Part shown: piece by piece, positions 38,990-48,330 of the stretch
Layout of the letters: each line of letters begins with the position of its first letter
Position numbering within the stretch: position 1 is the first letter of the stretch
Origin: Candidatus Thiodiazotropha sp. LNASS1
GTDB taxonomy: Bacteria > Pseudomonadota > Gammaproteobacteria > Chromatiales > Chromatiaceae
Assembly: GCF_964212655.1 (NCBI RefSeq)
Contig: NZ_OZ156465.1
Coordinates: 1,178,001-1,242,000 of the forward strand
DNA: 64,000 nt
Direction of reading: 5' to 3'
Notes under the pieces: generated by a model
Database searches by the model: none
Told to the model about the DNA's origin: nothing
Seen by the model: the letters and a program-made list of their open reading frames with translations, nothing else
Translations under genes and position numbers: made by a program

Positions 38990-39021
38990 AACTATAATAA
39001 AAATATATAATTTATATAGTT
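38990..39021. promoter_or_regulatory. Candidate LysR-type operator/promoter palindrome
   Basis: AACTATA (38990-38996) and its exact complement TATAGTT (39015-39021) bracket an AT-rich core between the divergent MFS and LysR genes. The spacing suits an LTTR site and overlapping promoters, but no function can be proved from sequence. Confidence 0.45.
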
Positions 39022-39037
39022 TTCATTCGATTTGCAT

Positions 39038-39940
39038 ATGGACATTAAGCAACTGACCTATTTCAAGGCCGTATGCCAGTATGGCGGATTTAGCGCAGCA
39101 GCCCGTCGACTGCACATCGCTCAGCCCGCCATCAGCATCGCTATGCGCAAACTCGAGGCAGAGCTGAATCTTACCCTGCTGCATCGTAGCGATCGCCGGA
39201 TCACCCCGACGGTAGAGGGTGAGGTGTTGCTGGGCCATGCCGTCCGCATCATCGAAATGACAGAGACCGCTGAACTGGAGATGCGCGAACTCAGGGGGCT
39301 GGCAAAGGGAGAGATGCGCATCGGGATCCCCAGCATGCTGGGTTCCTACTATTTCCCCCCGATACTCATGGGGTTCAAGCATCGCTATCCGGCGTTGAGT
39401 CTCTCTGTCTACGAACAGGGCACCCGCCGTCTTCAGGATATGATCAGGACAGGCGAACTCGACCTTGGCGTGGTGGTTGCGGATCCACCCCCGGAGGATC
39501 TGGAAACCCGCCTGCTGACCCGTGAAGAGATGGTTGTCTGCGTACCCAGAGAACATCCGCTCGCGACACGCAACAGTATATGCATGGAGGAGTTCTTCAG
39601 CCATGAACTGGTGGTCTTCAAGACAGGCTATTTCCTGCGCGAGTTTATCGATCGCTACAGCCGGAAACGTAGTCTGCCACCGAAAATAGCCTTTGAAACC
39701 AATCTGATTCCCCTCACCAAGGCGATCGTGCGCCAAGGCTTTGGCATTACCACCTTTTTACGCATGGTGGTCGAGCAGGATACACAGAACGATCTGGTGG
39801 CGGTTCCATTCGACGAACCGGTATTTCTCGATCTCTCGTTGGCGTGGAAAAAAGGGGGGTATCTGTCAAGGGCGAACCAGGCATTTATCGACTTTATTCT
39901 AAGCCAAACCAAAGACATGAAACACCACTTGCCGCAATGA
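39038..39940 (+). CDS. LysR-family transcriptional regulator
   Basis: This 300-residue protein has the LTTR helix-turn-helix at 1-60 (LTYFKAVCQYGGFSAAARR, IAQPAISIAMRKLEAEL) and a two-lobed effector domain (about 90-295). I use the ATG at 39038 rather than the TTG at 39032. LTTRs usually regulate the divergent neighbour, here the MFS transporter, and repress their own gene. The effector is unknown. Confidence 0.93.
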   Translation: MDIKQLTYFKAVCQYGGFSAAARRLHIAQPAISIAMRKLEAELNLTLLHRSDRRITPTVEGEVLLGHAVRIIEMTETAELEMRELRGLAKGEMRIGIPSMLGSYYFPPILMGFKHRYPALSLSVYEQGTRRLQDMIRTGELDLGVVVADPPPEDLETRLLTREEMVVCVPREHPLATRNSICMEEFFSHELVVFKTGYFLREFIDRYSRKRSLPPKIAFETNLIPLTKAIVRQGFGITTFLRMVVEQDTQNDLVAVPFDEPVFLDLSLAWKKGGYLSRANQAFIDFILSQTKDMKHHLPQ

Positions 39941-40142
39941 TCGTCTCAGGCAGTCTGATGCAATCACATCTGTCTGGCGATATGGTAGTTTAGATTCTAC
40001 TTCGCCCTAAGCCGCTTTGACCTGCACAATCCGGGATAGAGGGTTGGTATACTTATAGCTTATCCTGGGTACACCGGTATTCTTAGCGGGCGACACGCCC
40101 TCTTCATGCCGTTAGATAATATTTTCTTAATCGTGGGTAGGG

Positions 40143-41365
40143 TAGATTCAATTGGTCAATGCAACACTTCATGTTTCAATGATGAATTTGGAGTGAATAA
40201 TGGCACAACGAGGGCGACCAGGGTTATCCCATGACCTAAAACAAGAAGTATGGAGAAGATGGAGATCAGGTGAGTCTCTCAGCGACATTGCGAGAGCGGT
40301 AAATAGCCAGCCTGGTTCGATTTTTGGGATATTAAGACTTCATGGCGGTATTTCACCAGCTAAACGTTGTCGAGCAGAGAATTCATTGACACTATCTGAG
40401 CGTGAAGAGATATCGAGAGGGCTAAGTGCCGGGAAGTCAATGCGTGCCATCGCTACGGACTTAAGGCGCTCGCCATCGACTATTAGTCGAGAAATTGCTA
40501 GAAATGGAGGTGCTCAGAGATACCGAGCGATCCAGGCCGACGAGAAAGCTTGGGACAGGGCTAGACGCCCTAAATTATGCTTACTGGCATTAAATGGTCG
40601 TCTTCGAAGAACGGTTACCGAAAAACTTGCTTTGGACTGGTCACCAGAGCAAATTAGTGGATGGCTTAAGAAGACATTTTCAGATGATGAAAATATGTAC
40701 GTTTCACACGAAACAATTTACCGTAGCATCTATATCCAGGCACGAGGTGTACTAAAGAAGGAACTACAGAAGCATCTGAGAACTCAGCGAATTTTCCGTC
40801 AGTCCCGTTACAATAATCTTAGAGGTATTCCCAGGGGGAAGATTGTTGATGCCGTTTCAATTAGTGAACGCCCACCTGAAATAGAAGATCGTGCGATTCC
40901 AGGGCATTGGGAAGGTGATTTGATTGCAGGTAGTGCAAATACGCACATAGCGACCTTGGTTGAGCGAAAATCTCGCTTTGCTATGCTAATCAAGGTGACT
41001 GGAAAAGATACAAATACTGTTGTTTCCGCAATCAGCAGACACATTAAAAGACTACCAGTTGAGCTACGTCAATCAGTCACTTGGGATCGTGGGTCCGAGA
41101 TGGCCAATCACAAGGACTTTACCGTAGCGACTGATGCAAAGGTGTACTTTTGTGATCCAAGTAGTCCTTGGCAGCGCGGGACTAACGAAAATACCAATCG
41201 ATTGTTGCGTCAATATTTCCCTAAAAAGACGGATCTATCAGTTTATACACAAAGGGAGCTTAGCCAAGTAGCCAAGAAGCTAAATCAACGACCGAGAAAG
41301 GTATTGGATTTTCAAACACCAGCAGATACATTACAGCAGTGTGTTGCGCGGACCGATTGAATTTA
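40143..41365 (+). mobile_element. IS30-family insertion sequence
   Basis: A single transposase gene is bounded by imperfect inverted repeats: the left end from 40143 (ATTCAATTGGTC...GCAACAC) and the right end near 41341-41365, matching at about 20 of 25 positions. The exact outer bases and target duplication are unclear. The right end lies about 16 bases before the start of riboflavin synthase. Confidence 0.8.
40200..41360 (+). CDS. IS30-family transposase
   Basis: This 386-residue transposase has two N-terminal helix-turn-helix regions (residues 20-55 and 63-105, [20 protein letters not shown]) that bind the element ends. The DDE catalytic domain has [10 protein letters not shown] (first Asp), TWDRGSEM (second Asp) and [16 protein letters not shown] (Glu), all characteristic of IS30. 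The frame is full length with no stop or shift, so it may be active. It reads in the same direction as the downstream ribE gene. Confidence 0.95.
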   Translation: MAQRGRPGLSHDLKQEVWRRWRSGESLSDIARAVNSQPGSIFGILRLHGGISPAKRCRAENSLTLSEREEISRGLSAGKSMRAIATDLRRSPSTISREIARNGGAQRYRAIQADEKAWDRARRPKLCLLALNGRLRRTVTEKLALDWSPEQISGWLKKTFSDDENMYVSHETIYRSIYIQARGVLKKELQKHLRTQRIFRQSRYNNLRGIPRGKIVDAVSISERPPEIEDRAIPGHWEGDLIAGSANTHIATLVERKSRFAMLIKVTGKDTNTVVSAISRHIKRLPVELRQSVTWDRGSEMANHKDFTVATDAKVYFCDPSSPWQRGTNENTNRLLRQYFPKKTDLSVYTQRELSQVAKKLNQRPRKVLDFQTPADTLQQCVARTD

Positions 41366-41380
41366 CAAGTAACTAAATTT

Positions 41381-42013
41381 ATGTTTACAGGTATTGTTCA
41401 AGGGACCGCAGAGGTTGTCGACATCAAAAGCAAAGAGGCATTCCGTACCTATCGGATACGCCTGCCTTCGACCGCGCTGCAGGGTCTAAAGCCGGGAGCC
41501 TCGGTGGCGCACAATGGCTGTTGCCTGACAGTGACCCGCATCGAGGATGACCTGGTAGATTTCGACCTGATGCAGGAGACGCTGCGCGTCACCAACCTCG
41601 GGACGGTTGATATCGGGGATCGGGTCAATTTTGAACGGGCCGCGCGTTTTGGCGATGAGATCGGCGGACACGCCATGTCCGGACATATCCTATGCACAGC
41701 GGAAGTCGTCAATATTGAGCGCAGTGAAAACAATTACCGTGTACGGTTCAAACTGCCGCCCCAATGGCGTCACTACATCTTTACCAAGGGTTATATCGGC
41801 ATCGATGGCATCAGCCTGACAATCGGTCGGGTAGAAGGCGATCAATTCGATGTCAATCTGATTCCGGAAACCCTGCAACGCACCAACATCGGCACACGCA
41901 AGATCGGTGATCATGTGAATATCGAAATTGATCCCCAGACACAGGCGATTGTCGATACTGTGACCAACTTACTACCGGATCTTTTACAACGACTCAACCT
42001 GCCAAACCATTGA
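41381..42013 (+). CDS. ribE: Riboflavin synthase, alpha chain
   Basis: This 210-residue protein begins [12 protein letters not shown] and has two homologous lumazine-binding halves: [13 protein letters not shown] in the first and [10 protein letters not shown] in the second. It dismutates two 6,7-dimethyl-8-ribityllumazine molecules into riboflavin and a pyrimidine dione. The E. coli-type solitary ribE lies outside a rib operon. The upstream frame to 41339 is IS30 sequence. The IS sits against the gene and may have displaced or supplied its promoter. No FMN riboswitch is present. Confidence 0.95.
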   Translation: MFTGIVQGTAEVVDIKSKEAFRTYRIRLPSTALQGLKPGASVAHNGCCLTVTRIEDDLVDFDLMQETLRVTNLGTVDIGDRVNFERAARFGDEIGGHAMSGHILCTAEVVNIERSENNYRVRFKLPPQWRHYIFTKGYIGIDGISLTIGRVEGDQFDVNLIPETLQRTNIGTRKIGDHVNIEIDPQTQAIVDTVTNLLPDLLQRLNLPNH

Positions 42014-42065
42014 CTTGCGGTTTTTTTGGCGCTTCCCCGGAACAGGTGTGTTAAATCCGGAATTA

Positions 42066-42099
42066 ATGCAGGCCGCAAATGAAGGCCAATCACCGCAAA
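42066..42099 (+). repeat. Copy of a dispersed repeat (CCGCAAATG family)
   Basis: The stretch ATGCAGGCCGCAAATG followed by CCAATCACCGCAA resembles a sequence at 49415-49450 and the inverted copy at 49527-49556. It lies between ribE and the Ap4A phosphorylase-like gene. Confidence 0.5.
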
Positions 42100-42196
42100 A
42101 TTGACGCAAATCCGCCGAAGTCATCGGCGACCGGCCGGTGATCAGTATCGATACGTTAAAAACGGGAACATAACAGACGAAGGCCGCTAAACACTG

Positions 42197-43102
42197 ATGA
42201 CACAGTTACTGGAATCCGGGAGCTTGTGGAAGAAGATTCGCACACGCACAGAGTCAGCCATCGCCAAAGGTGCGCTTCACTCCATTCCGACAGATTTCCA
42301 TGTCGTGCAACAGGGTGGACTCGAGTTTATGGTGCGCGTTGCGCATAACCTGAATCGCAAAGCACGGGATAAAGTAAAACAAACCGCCATTCCTTCAAGT
42401 GTCCCTTCCAATCCTTTCCTGCCACCGGAACCTGAGATGACGGTTGCGGATATTACAGCGACCCATCTCTCGGTACTGAATAAATTCAACGTTGTCGAGA
42501 ACCATCTACTGATTGTGACCCGTGATTTTCAGCATCAGGAGCAATTGCTGACCCTTGATGACTTCGAAGCGCTTTGGATCTGCCTGAGGGAGTACCCTTC
42601 ACTCGGTTTCTATAATGGGGGTGCCGCAGCCGGCGCCAGCCAACGACATAAACACCTGCAGCTGGTTCCGCTGCCGCTCTATCAGGGGCAATCCGGCACC
42701 CCGTTTGACGCTCTCTATAACAATGCCCCACAGGGGGAGGCATTGCATAGCCTGAAGCAACTCCCATTCCTGCATTGCTGGTCCCCATTGCCGGGTGAAC
42801 TCGCCGACAACCCCTCGGCGGCGGCCAAACAGACACTGTCCCGTTATCGTCAGATGTTGAAACAGGTTGGAATCACTATTGTGAAAAATGCAGATGGTGA
42901 CTATCAATCCGACCCATACAACCTGCTGCTGACACGAGACTGGATGCTTTTGGTGCCCCGCTCGCAAGAGCACTATCATGGCATATCGATTAATGCACTG
43001 GGGTATGTGGGATCACTGTTTGTAAAGGAACACGGTGAACTGGAAACGGTAAAACGTAAGGGCCCGATGAACCTGCTGGAGGCAGTATCAATTGCCGCTT
43101 GA
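42197..43102 (+). CDS. ATP adenylyltransferase (Ap4A phosphorylase-like), HIT superfamily
   Basis: This 301-residue protein has the GalT/Apa-type motif QRHKHLQLVPLP, with H151 and H153 as the nucleotidyl-transfer pair and Gln155, the HxHxQ form typical of Ap4A phosphorylase and GalT. An N-terminal domain begins at about residue 40 and a C-terminal DUF4922-like region has LVPRSQEHYHGISINALGYVG. The likely reaction is Ap4A + phosphate to ADP + ATP (or the reverse). It overlaps the metallophosphoesterase gene by 15 bases at the 3' ends (convergent). Confidence 0.88.
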   Translation: MTQLLESGSLWKKIRTRTESAIAKGALHSIPTDFHVVQQGGLEFMVRVAHNLNRKARDKVKQTAIPSSVPSNPFLPPEPEMTVADITATHLSVLNKFNVVENHLLIVTRDFQHQEQLLTLDDFEALWICLREYPSLGFYNGGAAAGASQRHKHLQLVPLPLYQGQSGTPFDALYNNAPQGEALHSLKQLPFLHCWSPLPGELADNPSAAAKQTLSRYRQMLKQVGITIVKNADGDYQSDPYNLLLTRDWMLLVPRSQEHYHGISINALGYVGSLFVKEHGELETVKRKGPMNLLEAVSIAA

Positions 43103-43945
43103 GATAGTCAGCGGTGATAGCGACAAGGCACTGCCCCGCAGTCTCCTCTCCTCTGTCGGCAGACTATCCATACTCGGCCAGAGGCCTGTGATCAAGGCCT
43201 TTGCATAGCCATCGGACCTGCCCGATTCCTGCATGGATGCGTATGCCGCTTCGGCATCGTAGCCAAGGCGTTTCCATACACACTGTACACCCTTCGATTC
43301 CGGGATCAATACAAGATACCAACCATCTCGTGTTCCATCATTGGCCGGCATACCGATCACACCGCTATTCAACCAGTATCGACCACCCAACTCCTCCCCG
43401 AACGGAATCCCCGCATGCCCCCCTATCACCACATCCGCATCGCATAATGCCAGCTCTCCCTGTTTCTCCTCCTGTGGCGTGGAAGCATAGATAAAGCGAT
43501 TACTGGCGCTCAGACCACCATGCACCAGATAGAAGGATCTTCCTGCCATTGTGAAACATATGTGTGCAGGCAGGCTTCCCATCCACTGCTTGGTCTCGCT
43601 GGAGAGCTGCTCGGAGCAAAAGGGGTACCATGCCTCCGCCAGTAGCGCACACGCAGTGCCAGTCTCAAAGCCGCAACCGCAATCCGCACTCCCCTCGGCA
43701 AGGGACTCTTCACAGTTCCCCCGTAACACCCTGACGCCTGACGACCTGATAAGATCAACCGTCTCCGCCGGTTGTGCACAATAGGCAACCAGGTCACCAT
43801 TGCAGATGACGTTGGAACTGGCGATGCCAGATACATCTGTCTGTTCCAATAACGCCTGGGTTGCCTGCAGATTGCCGTACGGCCCGCCAAAAATGGTGAC
43901 GGATTCGGAGATTTCACCGAGATTCAGCAAACCCGATACCGACAT
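43088..43945 (-). CDS. Metallophosphoesterase-like protein with altered metal-site residues
   Basis: This 285-residue protein follows the calcineurin-like phosphoesterase layout: an N-terminal strand with FGGPYGNLQA where SDxHGNxxA is expected, NGDLVAY, GNCEES where GNH(D/E) is expected, FYLVHGGLS, and GGHAGIPF where GHTH is usual. The first Asp and His and part of the last His pair are replaced, so catalysis is doubtful or uses an unusual metal site. It follows the symporter gene after two bases, in the same operon. The start is the ATG at 43945; a TTG at 43951 is also possible. Confidence 0.75.
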   Translation of the reverse strand: MSVSGLLNLGEISESVTIFGGPYGNLQATQALLEQTDVSGIASSNVICNGDLVAYCAQPAETVDLIRSSGVRVLRGNCEESLAEGSADCGCGFETGTACALLAEAWYPFCSEQLSSETKQWMGSLPAHICFTMAGRSFYLVHGGLSASNRFIYASTPQEEKQGELALCDADVVIGGHAGIPFGEELGGRYWLNSGVIGMPANDGTRDGWYLVLIPESKGVQCVWKRLGYDAEAAYASMQESGRSDGYAKALITGLWPSMDSLPTEERRLRGSALSLSPLTISSGN

Positions 43946-43947
43946 GC

Positions 43948-45339
43948 TCAATACTCGGTGGCATTGGCCGGATAGTCGGCCAGCGTATCTGCCTGTCTGT
44001 TGCCCAACCAGAACATCAGACAGCCCAGGGTCAATACCGTCAGGGAGATAAACAGCAGCTTGGTGTATTTATGCCACTCCCCCAACCACTGGCTGTAACC
44101 TGTCGATTCGGTGAAATAGAGGGCAGCCCCGCTAATCGCCAGGGTAAAACTACCCAGATAACTCCACAGGGGTATGCGATCACGATCACCCCACAATGAA
44201 AAGAAGATCACCGGCGCAAGATACATGGAGGCGGTGCCGCTAACCGCCACCGCACTGAACAGATCCTTGTTTCCGGTAAATACCAAAAGCAATCCCGCCA
44301 GCATGAAGAGCGCCATTACCAAGCGGCCGTTGTTCAAGCTGGGCCTAAGGAGCCGCATATCAACCACCACCAACTTGGCTGAACTCGACAGGGTGCTATC
44401 GAGGGTCGACATGGCTGAAATCACCAAGGTCGCGTTAAACAGCAACATGGGCAGGTCGCCCAGCAGCCGAGTCAGCACCTCGGTCATCGCTTCACCGCTC
44501 GCTGCCTGGGCACCCGCCAATACACCCAGACTGCCAAACAGCAGAATACAAATGATACTGATCCAGGCAGCATGCAGAAAACTCCTTCGAGTTGTCTGGC
44601 GATCGGCAAGAAACCCCCGGTCCATCATCACCGGATCATGCATGGGATAACTCCAGATCTGGAGCAAGGCAACCAGCATCAATACCGGACCCGGTTGATC
44701 GAACTGGAACGGTATGAACAGAATGTTCTGCAAGGTGAGGTGTCCTCCGCCCATCACCAGGGTGATCAGAATACCCAGAATCAAAATGAAGATCAGCATC
44801 TGGAACAGATCGGTCCTGAGTGACGCATGCAGACCGCCCAGCATGGAATAGAGCAATGTCACGGCTGCCAGGCCGATTACCGCCAGCGCATAGGAGCCAC
44901 TCCCGGCGGCGCCGAAGAGTATGCCAATCACCAGCAAGTTGGCGAATACCTCACTGCTCAGACGGATCCCGATCACCAGGTTGTAGCAGCGAGTCCCCCA
45001 ATCCCCGAAACGGTCGTATAAAAATCCCTGAATACTGGTATAACCCTTACGAAAGCGCAGATCGTCGATAATCAGGCCGCCGGTGAGAAACGACAGATAA
45101 TAAAAGACGTAGGCAAGGGTACCCCACAGCCCATAGTAAAAACCCAGTATCGCGGCATTCATCAAGGATCGCGCGAAGATCCATGTTGTCACTTGGGAAA
45201 AGGTCAAGGTCAACAGGCCCGGTACCCCGCCAGCCGGTGAAAGACCCTGAAAAAAAGTACCGCCATTATCAGCTTTCGGAGTGATGATGATAGATACCGT
45301 TGCCACAACGGCAATCAATACAGGCAGTACGTATTCCAT
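43948..45339 (-). CDS. Sodium:solute symporter family protein
   Basis: This 463-residue protein has about 12-13 helices with the SSS-family core. LMNAAILGFYYGLWGTLAY lies in the first half, and YSMLGGLHASLRTDLFQMLI and ISAMSTLDSTLSSSAKLVVVD follow in the middle. The substrate cannot be inferred; known members carry sugars, proline, pantothenate, organic acids or iodide with Na+. The operon partner is the degenerate phosphoesterase, a combination I do not recognise. Confidence 0.88.
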   Translation of the reverse strand: MEYVLPVLIAVVATVSIIITPKADNGGTFFQGLSPAGGVPGLLTLTFSQVTTWIFARSLMNAAILGFYYGLWGTLAYVFYYLSFLTGGLIIDDLRFRKGYTSIQGFLYDRFGDWGTRCYNLVIGIRLSSEVFANLLVIGILFGAAGSGSYALAVIGLAAVTLLYSMLGGLHASLRTDLFQMLIFILILGILITLVMGGGHLTLQNILFIPFQFDQPGPVLMLVALLQIWSYPMHDPVMMDRGFLADRQTTRRSFLHAAWISIICILLFGSLGVLAGAQAASGEAMTEVLTRLLGDLPMLLFNATLVISAMSTLDSTLSSSAKLVVVDMRLLRPSLNNGRLVMALFMLAGLLLVFTGNKDLFSAVAVSGTASMYLAPVIFFSLWGDRDRIPLWSYLGSFTLAISGAALYFTESTGYSQWLGEWHKYTKLLFISLTVLTLGCLMFWLGNRQADTLADYPANATEY

Positions 45340-45572
45340 TTAAGCTCCCGTTGAAATCGTCTCGAATCAGTAATTCCGGCTTGGAAGTGTATTCAGTTAT
45401 TTATGAATAAAACAGAGACTGATCTTATGTCTACGTCCATAGGATTAATATGGATTCAAAGCAGTCGTTGATACTTGATCCTAAAATCCGTTTCCTGTTA
45501 AAGCCGTTTTTATTGGCGAGTTTTCAGGCGCGATAGTGGCAACATGCAATCATGCAATCATGCAATCAGGCC
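45340..45572. other. Intergenic stretch with short tandem octamer
   Basis: No gene is seen. ATGCAATC is repeated three times head-to-tail at 45544-45567. The stretch is AT-rich and would carry the promoter of the symporter operon. Confidence 0.4.
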
Positions 45573-45794
45573 CTAGTGTTCTGATGTCAGATCACCACTC
45601 CCAGCTTCCACTACGGCACGCTTCGATCTCCTTGCCTGTTGCGTTGTCTTAATTGCCATAACACCCAGCGGCCCGACAATGTTGGCAGAGAGACTGGGAA
45701 AGGCGCTGATGACAGAGACCAGCAATGAAGCCTGATAGGGAATTGCCTGGCGTGTTGGCGCGTCTGCGGCTCTCAAGCTGAAGAAGCCATACAT
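45573..45794 (-). CDS. Doubtful small membrane protein
   Basis: This 73-residue frame begins MYGFFSLRAADAPTRQAIPY and has one hydrophobic stretch (about 22-47, ASLLVSVISAFPSLSANIVG) and a basic tail. Codon choice is plausible, but there is no clear ribosome site and no family match I recognise. It may be a spurious frame or a small single-helix protein. Confidence 0.3.
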   Translation of the reverse strand: MYGFFSLRAADAPTRQAIPYQASLLVSVISAFPSLSANIVGPLGVMAIKTTQQARRSKRAVVEAGSGDLTSEH

Positions 45795-45913
45795 CTTATG
45801 TGATAGGCTCTGCCTCTGAATCCAGGGGCATTCACCCCTCTTCAGTCATTAACCTTTCCCCTGTTGGATACGCTGATTCCTGTATCTTTTGGGGTAATTT
45901 GGAATACGCCTCA

Positions 45914-46408
45914 ATGCAGAGCGATCAACTGCAATCTCTTGTGAGAAAGAAAACCGGAGAACTGCTGCGGACCGGCTGCCGACATTTCGACCTCGGCATC
46001 GAGTATCCCGAGGTCCGGTTTGACCTGATTGGCAAGACCGCCGGCATGGTGCTGTTTCCGGCAAAGAGCCGCAGCATCATTCGTTACAACTTGCCACTGC
46101 TCACGAGATACCGGGAGGCGTTCATCGAAGCCACTGTACCCCACGAGGTCTCACACCTGATCGCCCACGCATTGCATGGGCCACGAATCAAACCCCATGG
46201 CACAGAGTGGAAAAAGATCATGAAGCTGTTCCACGCTTCACCGAAACGCTGTCATAATTTCGATACGGAACAGGCGGGGGGAAAGAAGCTACGCTATTTC
46301 GATTACCGTTGCGACTGCCGGGACCATCGCTTGAGCGCCATTCGTCACAACAGGCTCATACAAGGCACCATCTACCTCTGTAGACATTGTGGTTCTCAGT
46401 TAAGATGA
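45914..46408 (+). CDS. SprT-like zinc metalloprotease domain protein
   Basis: This 164-residue protein has the zinc motif PHEVSHLIAHALHG, with H77, E78 and H81, then a C-terminal zinc ribbon (RCDCRDH and CRHCGSQLR). It resembles SprT/SPRTN enzymes that cleave DNA-protein crosslinks; the bacterial members are not well studied. Length is normal for SprT (about 165 aa). I start at the ATG at 45914, as the preceding 38 codons lack family sequence. Confidence 0.88.
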   Translation: MQSDQLQSLVRKKTGELLRTGCRHFDLGIEYPEVRFDLIGKTAGMVLFPAKSRSIIRYNLPLLTRYREAFIEATVPHEVSHLIAHALHGPRIKPHGTEWKKIMKLFHASPKRCHNFDTEQAGGKKLRYFDYRCDCRDHRLSAIRHNRLIQGTIYLCRHCGSQLR

Positions 46409-46458
46409 ACTCAAATCTGACTTACCACAGGATTGATGTCAGATCGACACCTCTCCTT

Positions 46459-46731
46459 TCAAAATGTTGCCGCTTCGATTATTTTTCTTTTCTGCGCCCG
46501 ACTCATTCGCTTAATCTGGCATTCGCGGCGCAGTGCATCGCCATGACATCTCATCCCCTCCACAAAGACAAGTTCAACCGGGGTGCGTCCTCGGGTATAT
46601 TTAGCACCAGTGCCGCTGTTGTGCTGCGCCACGCGTTTCTCAAGATCCTTGGCGATGCCCGTATAGAGGGATCGATCAGAGCATTGCAGTATGTAGACAT
46701 ACCAGGATTGAGGGTCATTCCTCTGCGTCAT
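46459..46731 (-). CDS. GIY-YIG nuclease superfamily protein (UPF0213-like)
   Basis: This 90-residue protein consists of the GIY-YIG domain alone: WYVYILQCSDRSLYTGIAKD (VYILQ and YTGIA correspond to GIY-YIG), an Arg in RVAQHNSG, then the Glu in RRECQIKRMSR. This is the YhbQ/UPF0213 type of small stand-alone nucleases. The frame on the opposite strand is a shadow. It lies convergent with the SprT-like gene. Its role is not established; E. coli YhbQ has been linked to DNA damage tolerance. Confidence 0.9.
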   Translation of the reverse strand: MTQRNDPQSWYVYILQCSDRSLYTGIAKDLEKRVAQHNSGTGAKYTRGRTPVELVFVEGMRCHGDALRRECQIKRMSRAQKRKIIEAATF

Positions 46732-46852
46732 CGGATGAAATTGGGCCCGTTAGGAGTGGTAATTGCATTCATATTATACAAAAAACCTGTTTTTCCACAG
46801 GTGATACCGGGGTAAACCACAACCTTTTTCACCATTTTCTGGACTTTACACG

Positions 46853-46876
46853 GCATTGTTATAAAGATAACAATGC
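46853..46876. promoter_or_regulatory. Palindrome upstream of soxX
   Basis: A perfect 10-bp inverted repeat, GCATTGTTAT and ATAACAATGC around AAAG, lies 136 bases before the soxX start. It is the strongest symmetric site in the 280-bp intergenic region and a candidate binding site for a regulator of the sulfur genes (for example an ArsR-type dimer). No regulator is encoded next to it. Confidence 0.45.
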
Positions 46877-47011
46877 TCAATGCCTAAAAAACGTCCTAAA
46901 GAGGCACAGGCAATCAAGCGACTTGTTGTACCATACTTACACGAGATATCAGGCATTACCGCCTAAATAACAACAGGTTAGAACCACATTCACCCCCATC
47001 TGGAGGATACG

Positions 47012-47383
47012 ATGATTGGTAATACCAAAAAGTGGATAGGAATGGCCGGCGCGATCAGCGTCCTAGCCGGTCAGTTTCTGGTCTCCCCTGCAATCTTCGC
47101 CGAAGGAGGCAATGCTGTCGCGGAGGGAAAGAAGATTTCATTTGACAGAAAAAAAGGGAATTGCCTCGCATGCCATAATATTATTGGCGCGCCTTCACCG
47201 GGTAACATCGCACCCGCACTGGTCGCAATGAAATCCCGCTTTCCGAAAAAGGAAGATCTGCGCATGCAGATTTGGGATGCAACCATCAAGAATCCCGAAT
47301 CAGCCATGCCCCCTTTCGGCAAACACGGAATCCTCTCCGAAGCTGATTTCGAAAAAGTCGTCGAGTACATCTGGACACTCTGA
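47012..47383 (+). CDS. soxX: Sulfur oxidation c-type cytochrome SoxX
   Basis: This 123-residue periplasmic protein has a signal peptide (1-30, ending AIFA) and one haem-binding site, CLACH at 51-55. The distal methionine is M99 in SAMPPFGKHGIL. SoxX forms a complex with SoxA that couples oxidative attachment of thiosulfate to the cysteine of SoxY. The ribosome site GGAGGA is close to the start. The order soxX-soxA-soxK-soxL follows the soxBXAKL plan of purple sulfur bacteria, but soxB is absent here. Confidence 0.95.
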   Translation: MIGNTKKWIGMAGAISVLAGQFLVSPAIFAEGGNAVAEGKKISFDRKKGNCLACHNIIGAPSPGNIAPALVAMKSRFPKKEDLRMQIWDATIKNPESAMPPFGKHGILSEADFEKVVEYIWTL

Positions 47384-47436
47384 GTGTTTCCGCGATTTTT
47401 ACTCCAGACAGCAACTCCTTTGAGGATTGAAAGATC

Positions 47437-48276
47437 ATGAAACAACTATTTCGTCAATTAACCGCGATGGTTATAAGCTGTTGCTTTATCGCTGCAGCAC
47501 AGGCAACAACCCCTGAGGAGGACCTTAAGGCCTTCCAGAAATTTTATGAAAAACGTTTTCCCAATGTAGAGACTGCCGACTACATCAATGGCGCCTATGC
47601 TATCGATCCGGTGGGCCGGGAAAACTGGGAGGCCATCGAAGAATTTCCACCCTATGAGCCATTCATCGATGAAGGCCAGGCCATATGGGAAAAACCTTTT
47701 GCCAACGGCAAGACTTTCAAGGACTGCTTTCCGGATGGTCCTGCCCTTGGCGGCAAGTACCCGCGCTGGGACAAGGAAAAAAGCATGGTCATGACCCTGC
47801 CTTTGGCACTCAACAACTGTCTCGAGGCTAACGGTGAGAAGCCCATGAAATATAAGAAGGGGCCAATCAATGATCTCCTCTCCTATATCGCATTTGAATC
47901 GCGTGGTCAGATCACCAATGTGGAGATTCCCACTGATGATCCCGGCGCCCTTGCGGCCTATGAGGCAGGTAAGAAGTTCTACTATACCCGTCGCGGTCAG
48001 CTCAATTTCGCCTGCGCTCACTGCCATCTGCAGAACGCCGGCATGATTCTGCGAACAGAGATCCTCAGCCCCGCGCTCGGGCACACCACTCACTTCCCCG
48101 TCTATCGTTCCAAATGGGGTACCGTAGGCACACTGCATCGTCGTTTCACTGGCTGTAACAAGCAGGTCCGTGCAAAGCCTTTCAAAGCCCATGGTGAAGA
48201 GTATCGCAATCTCGAATACTTCCTTACCTACATGAGCAACGGACTGCCGTTAAACGGACCTGGCGCCAGAAAATAG
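47437..48276 (+). CDS. soxA: Sulfur oxidation c-type cytochrome SoxA (monohaem)
   Basis: This 279-residue periplasmic protein has a signal peptide (1-23) and a single CAHCH haem site at 193-197. The active-site haem ligand is C240 in GCNKQV. C97 and C128 probably form the disulfide that replaces the second haem of dihaem SoxA. SoxAX oxidises thiosulfate and joins it to SoxY. It starts 53 bases after soxX. Confidence 0.95.
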   Translation: MKQLFRQLTAMVISCCFIAAAQATTPEEDLKAFQKFYEKRFPNVETADYINGAYAIDPVGRENWEAIEEFPPYEPFIDEGQAIWEKPFANGKTFKDCFPDGPALGGKYPRWDKEKSMVMTLPLALNNCLEANGEKPMKYKKGPINDLLSYIAFESRGQITNVEIPTDDPGALAAYEAGKKFYYTRRGQLNFACAHCHLQNAGMILRTEILSPALGHTTHFPVYRSKWGTVGTLHRRFTGCNKQVRAKPFKAHGEEYRNLEYFLTYMSNGLPLNGPGARK

Positions 48277-48330
48277 CAACCGCAATCAGCTAACTGCTAA
48301 AAAAAGATTTACGCGATCGGAGTAAAAACG

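Noticed and set aside
41366-41380. FMN riboswitch before riboflavin synthase
   Set aside because: Only 15 bases separate the IS30 end from the start codon, and no FMN-aptamer consensus was seen upstream of the IS either.
46387-46815. 142-residue forward frame opposite the GIY-YIG gene
   Set aside because: The reverse strand encodes a clear GIY-YIG domain over the same bases.
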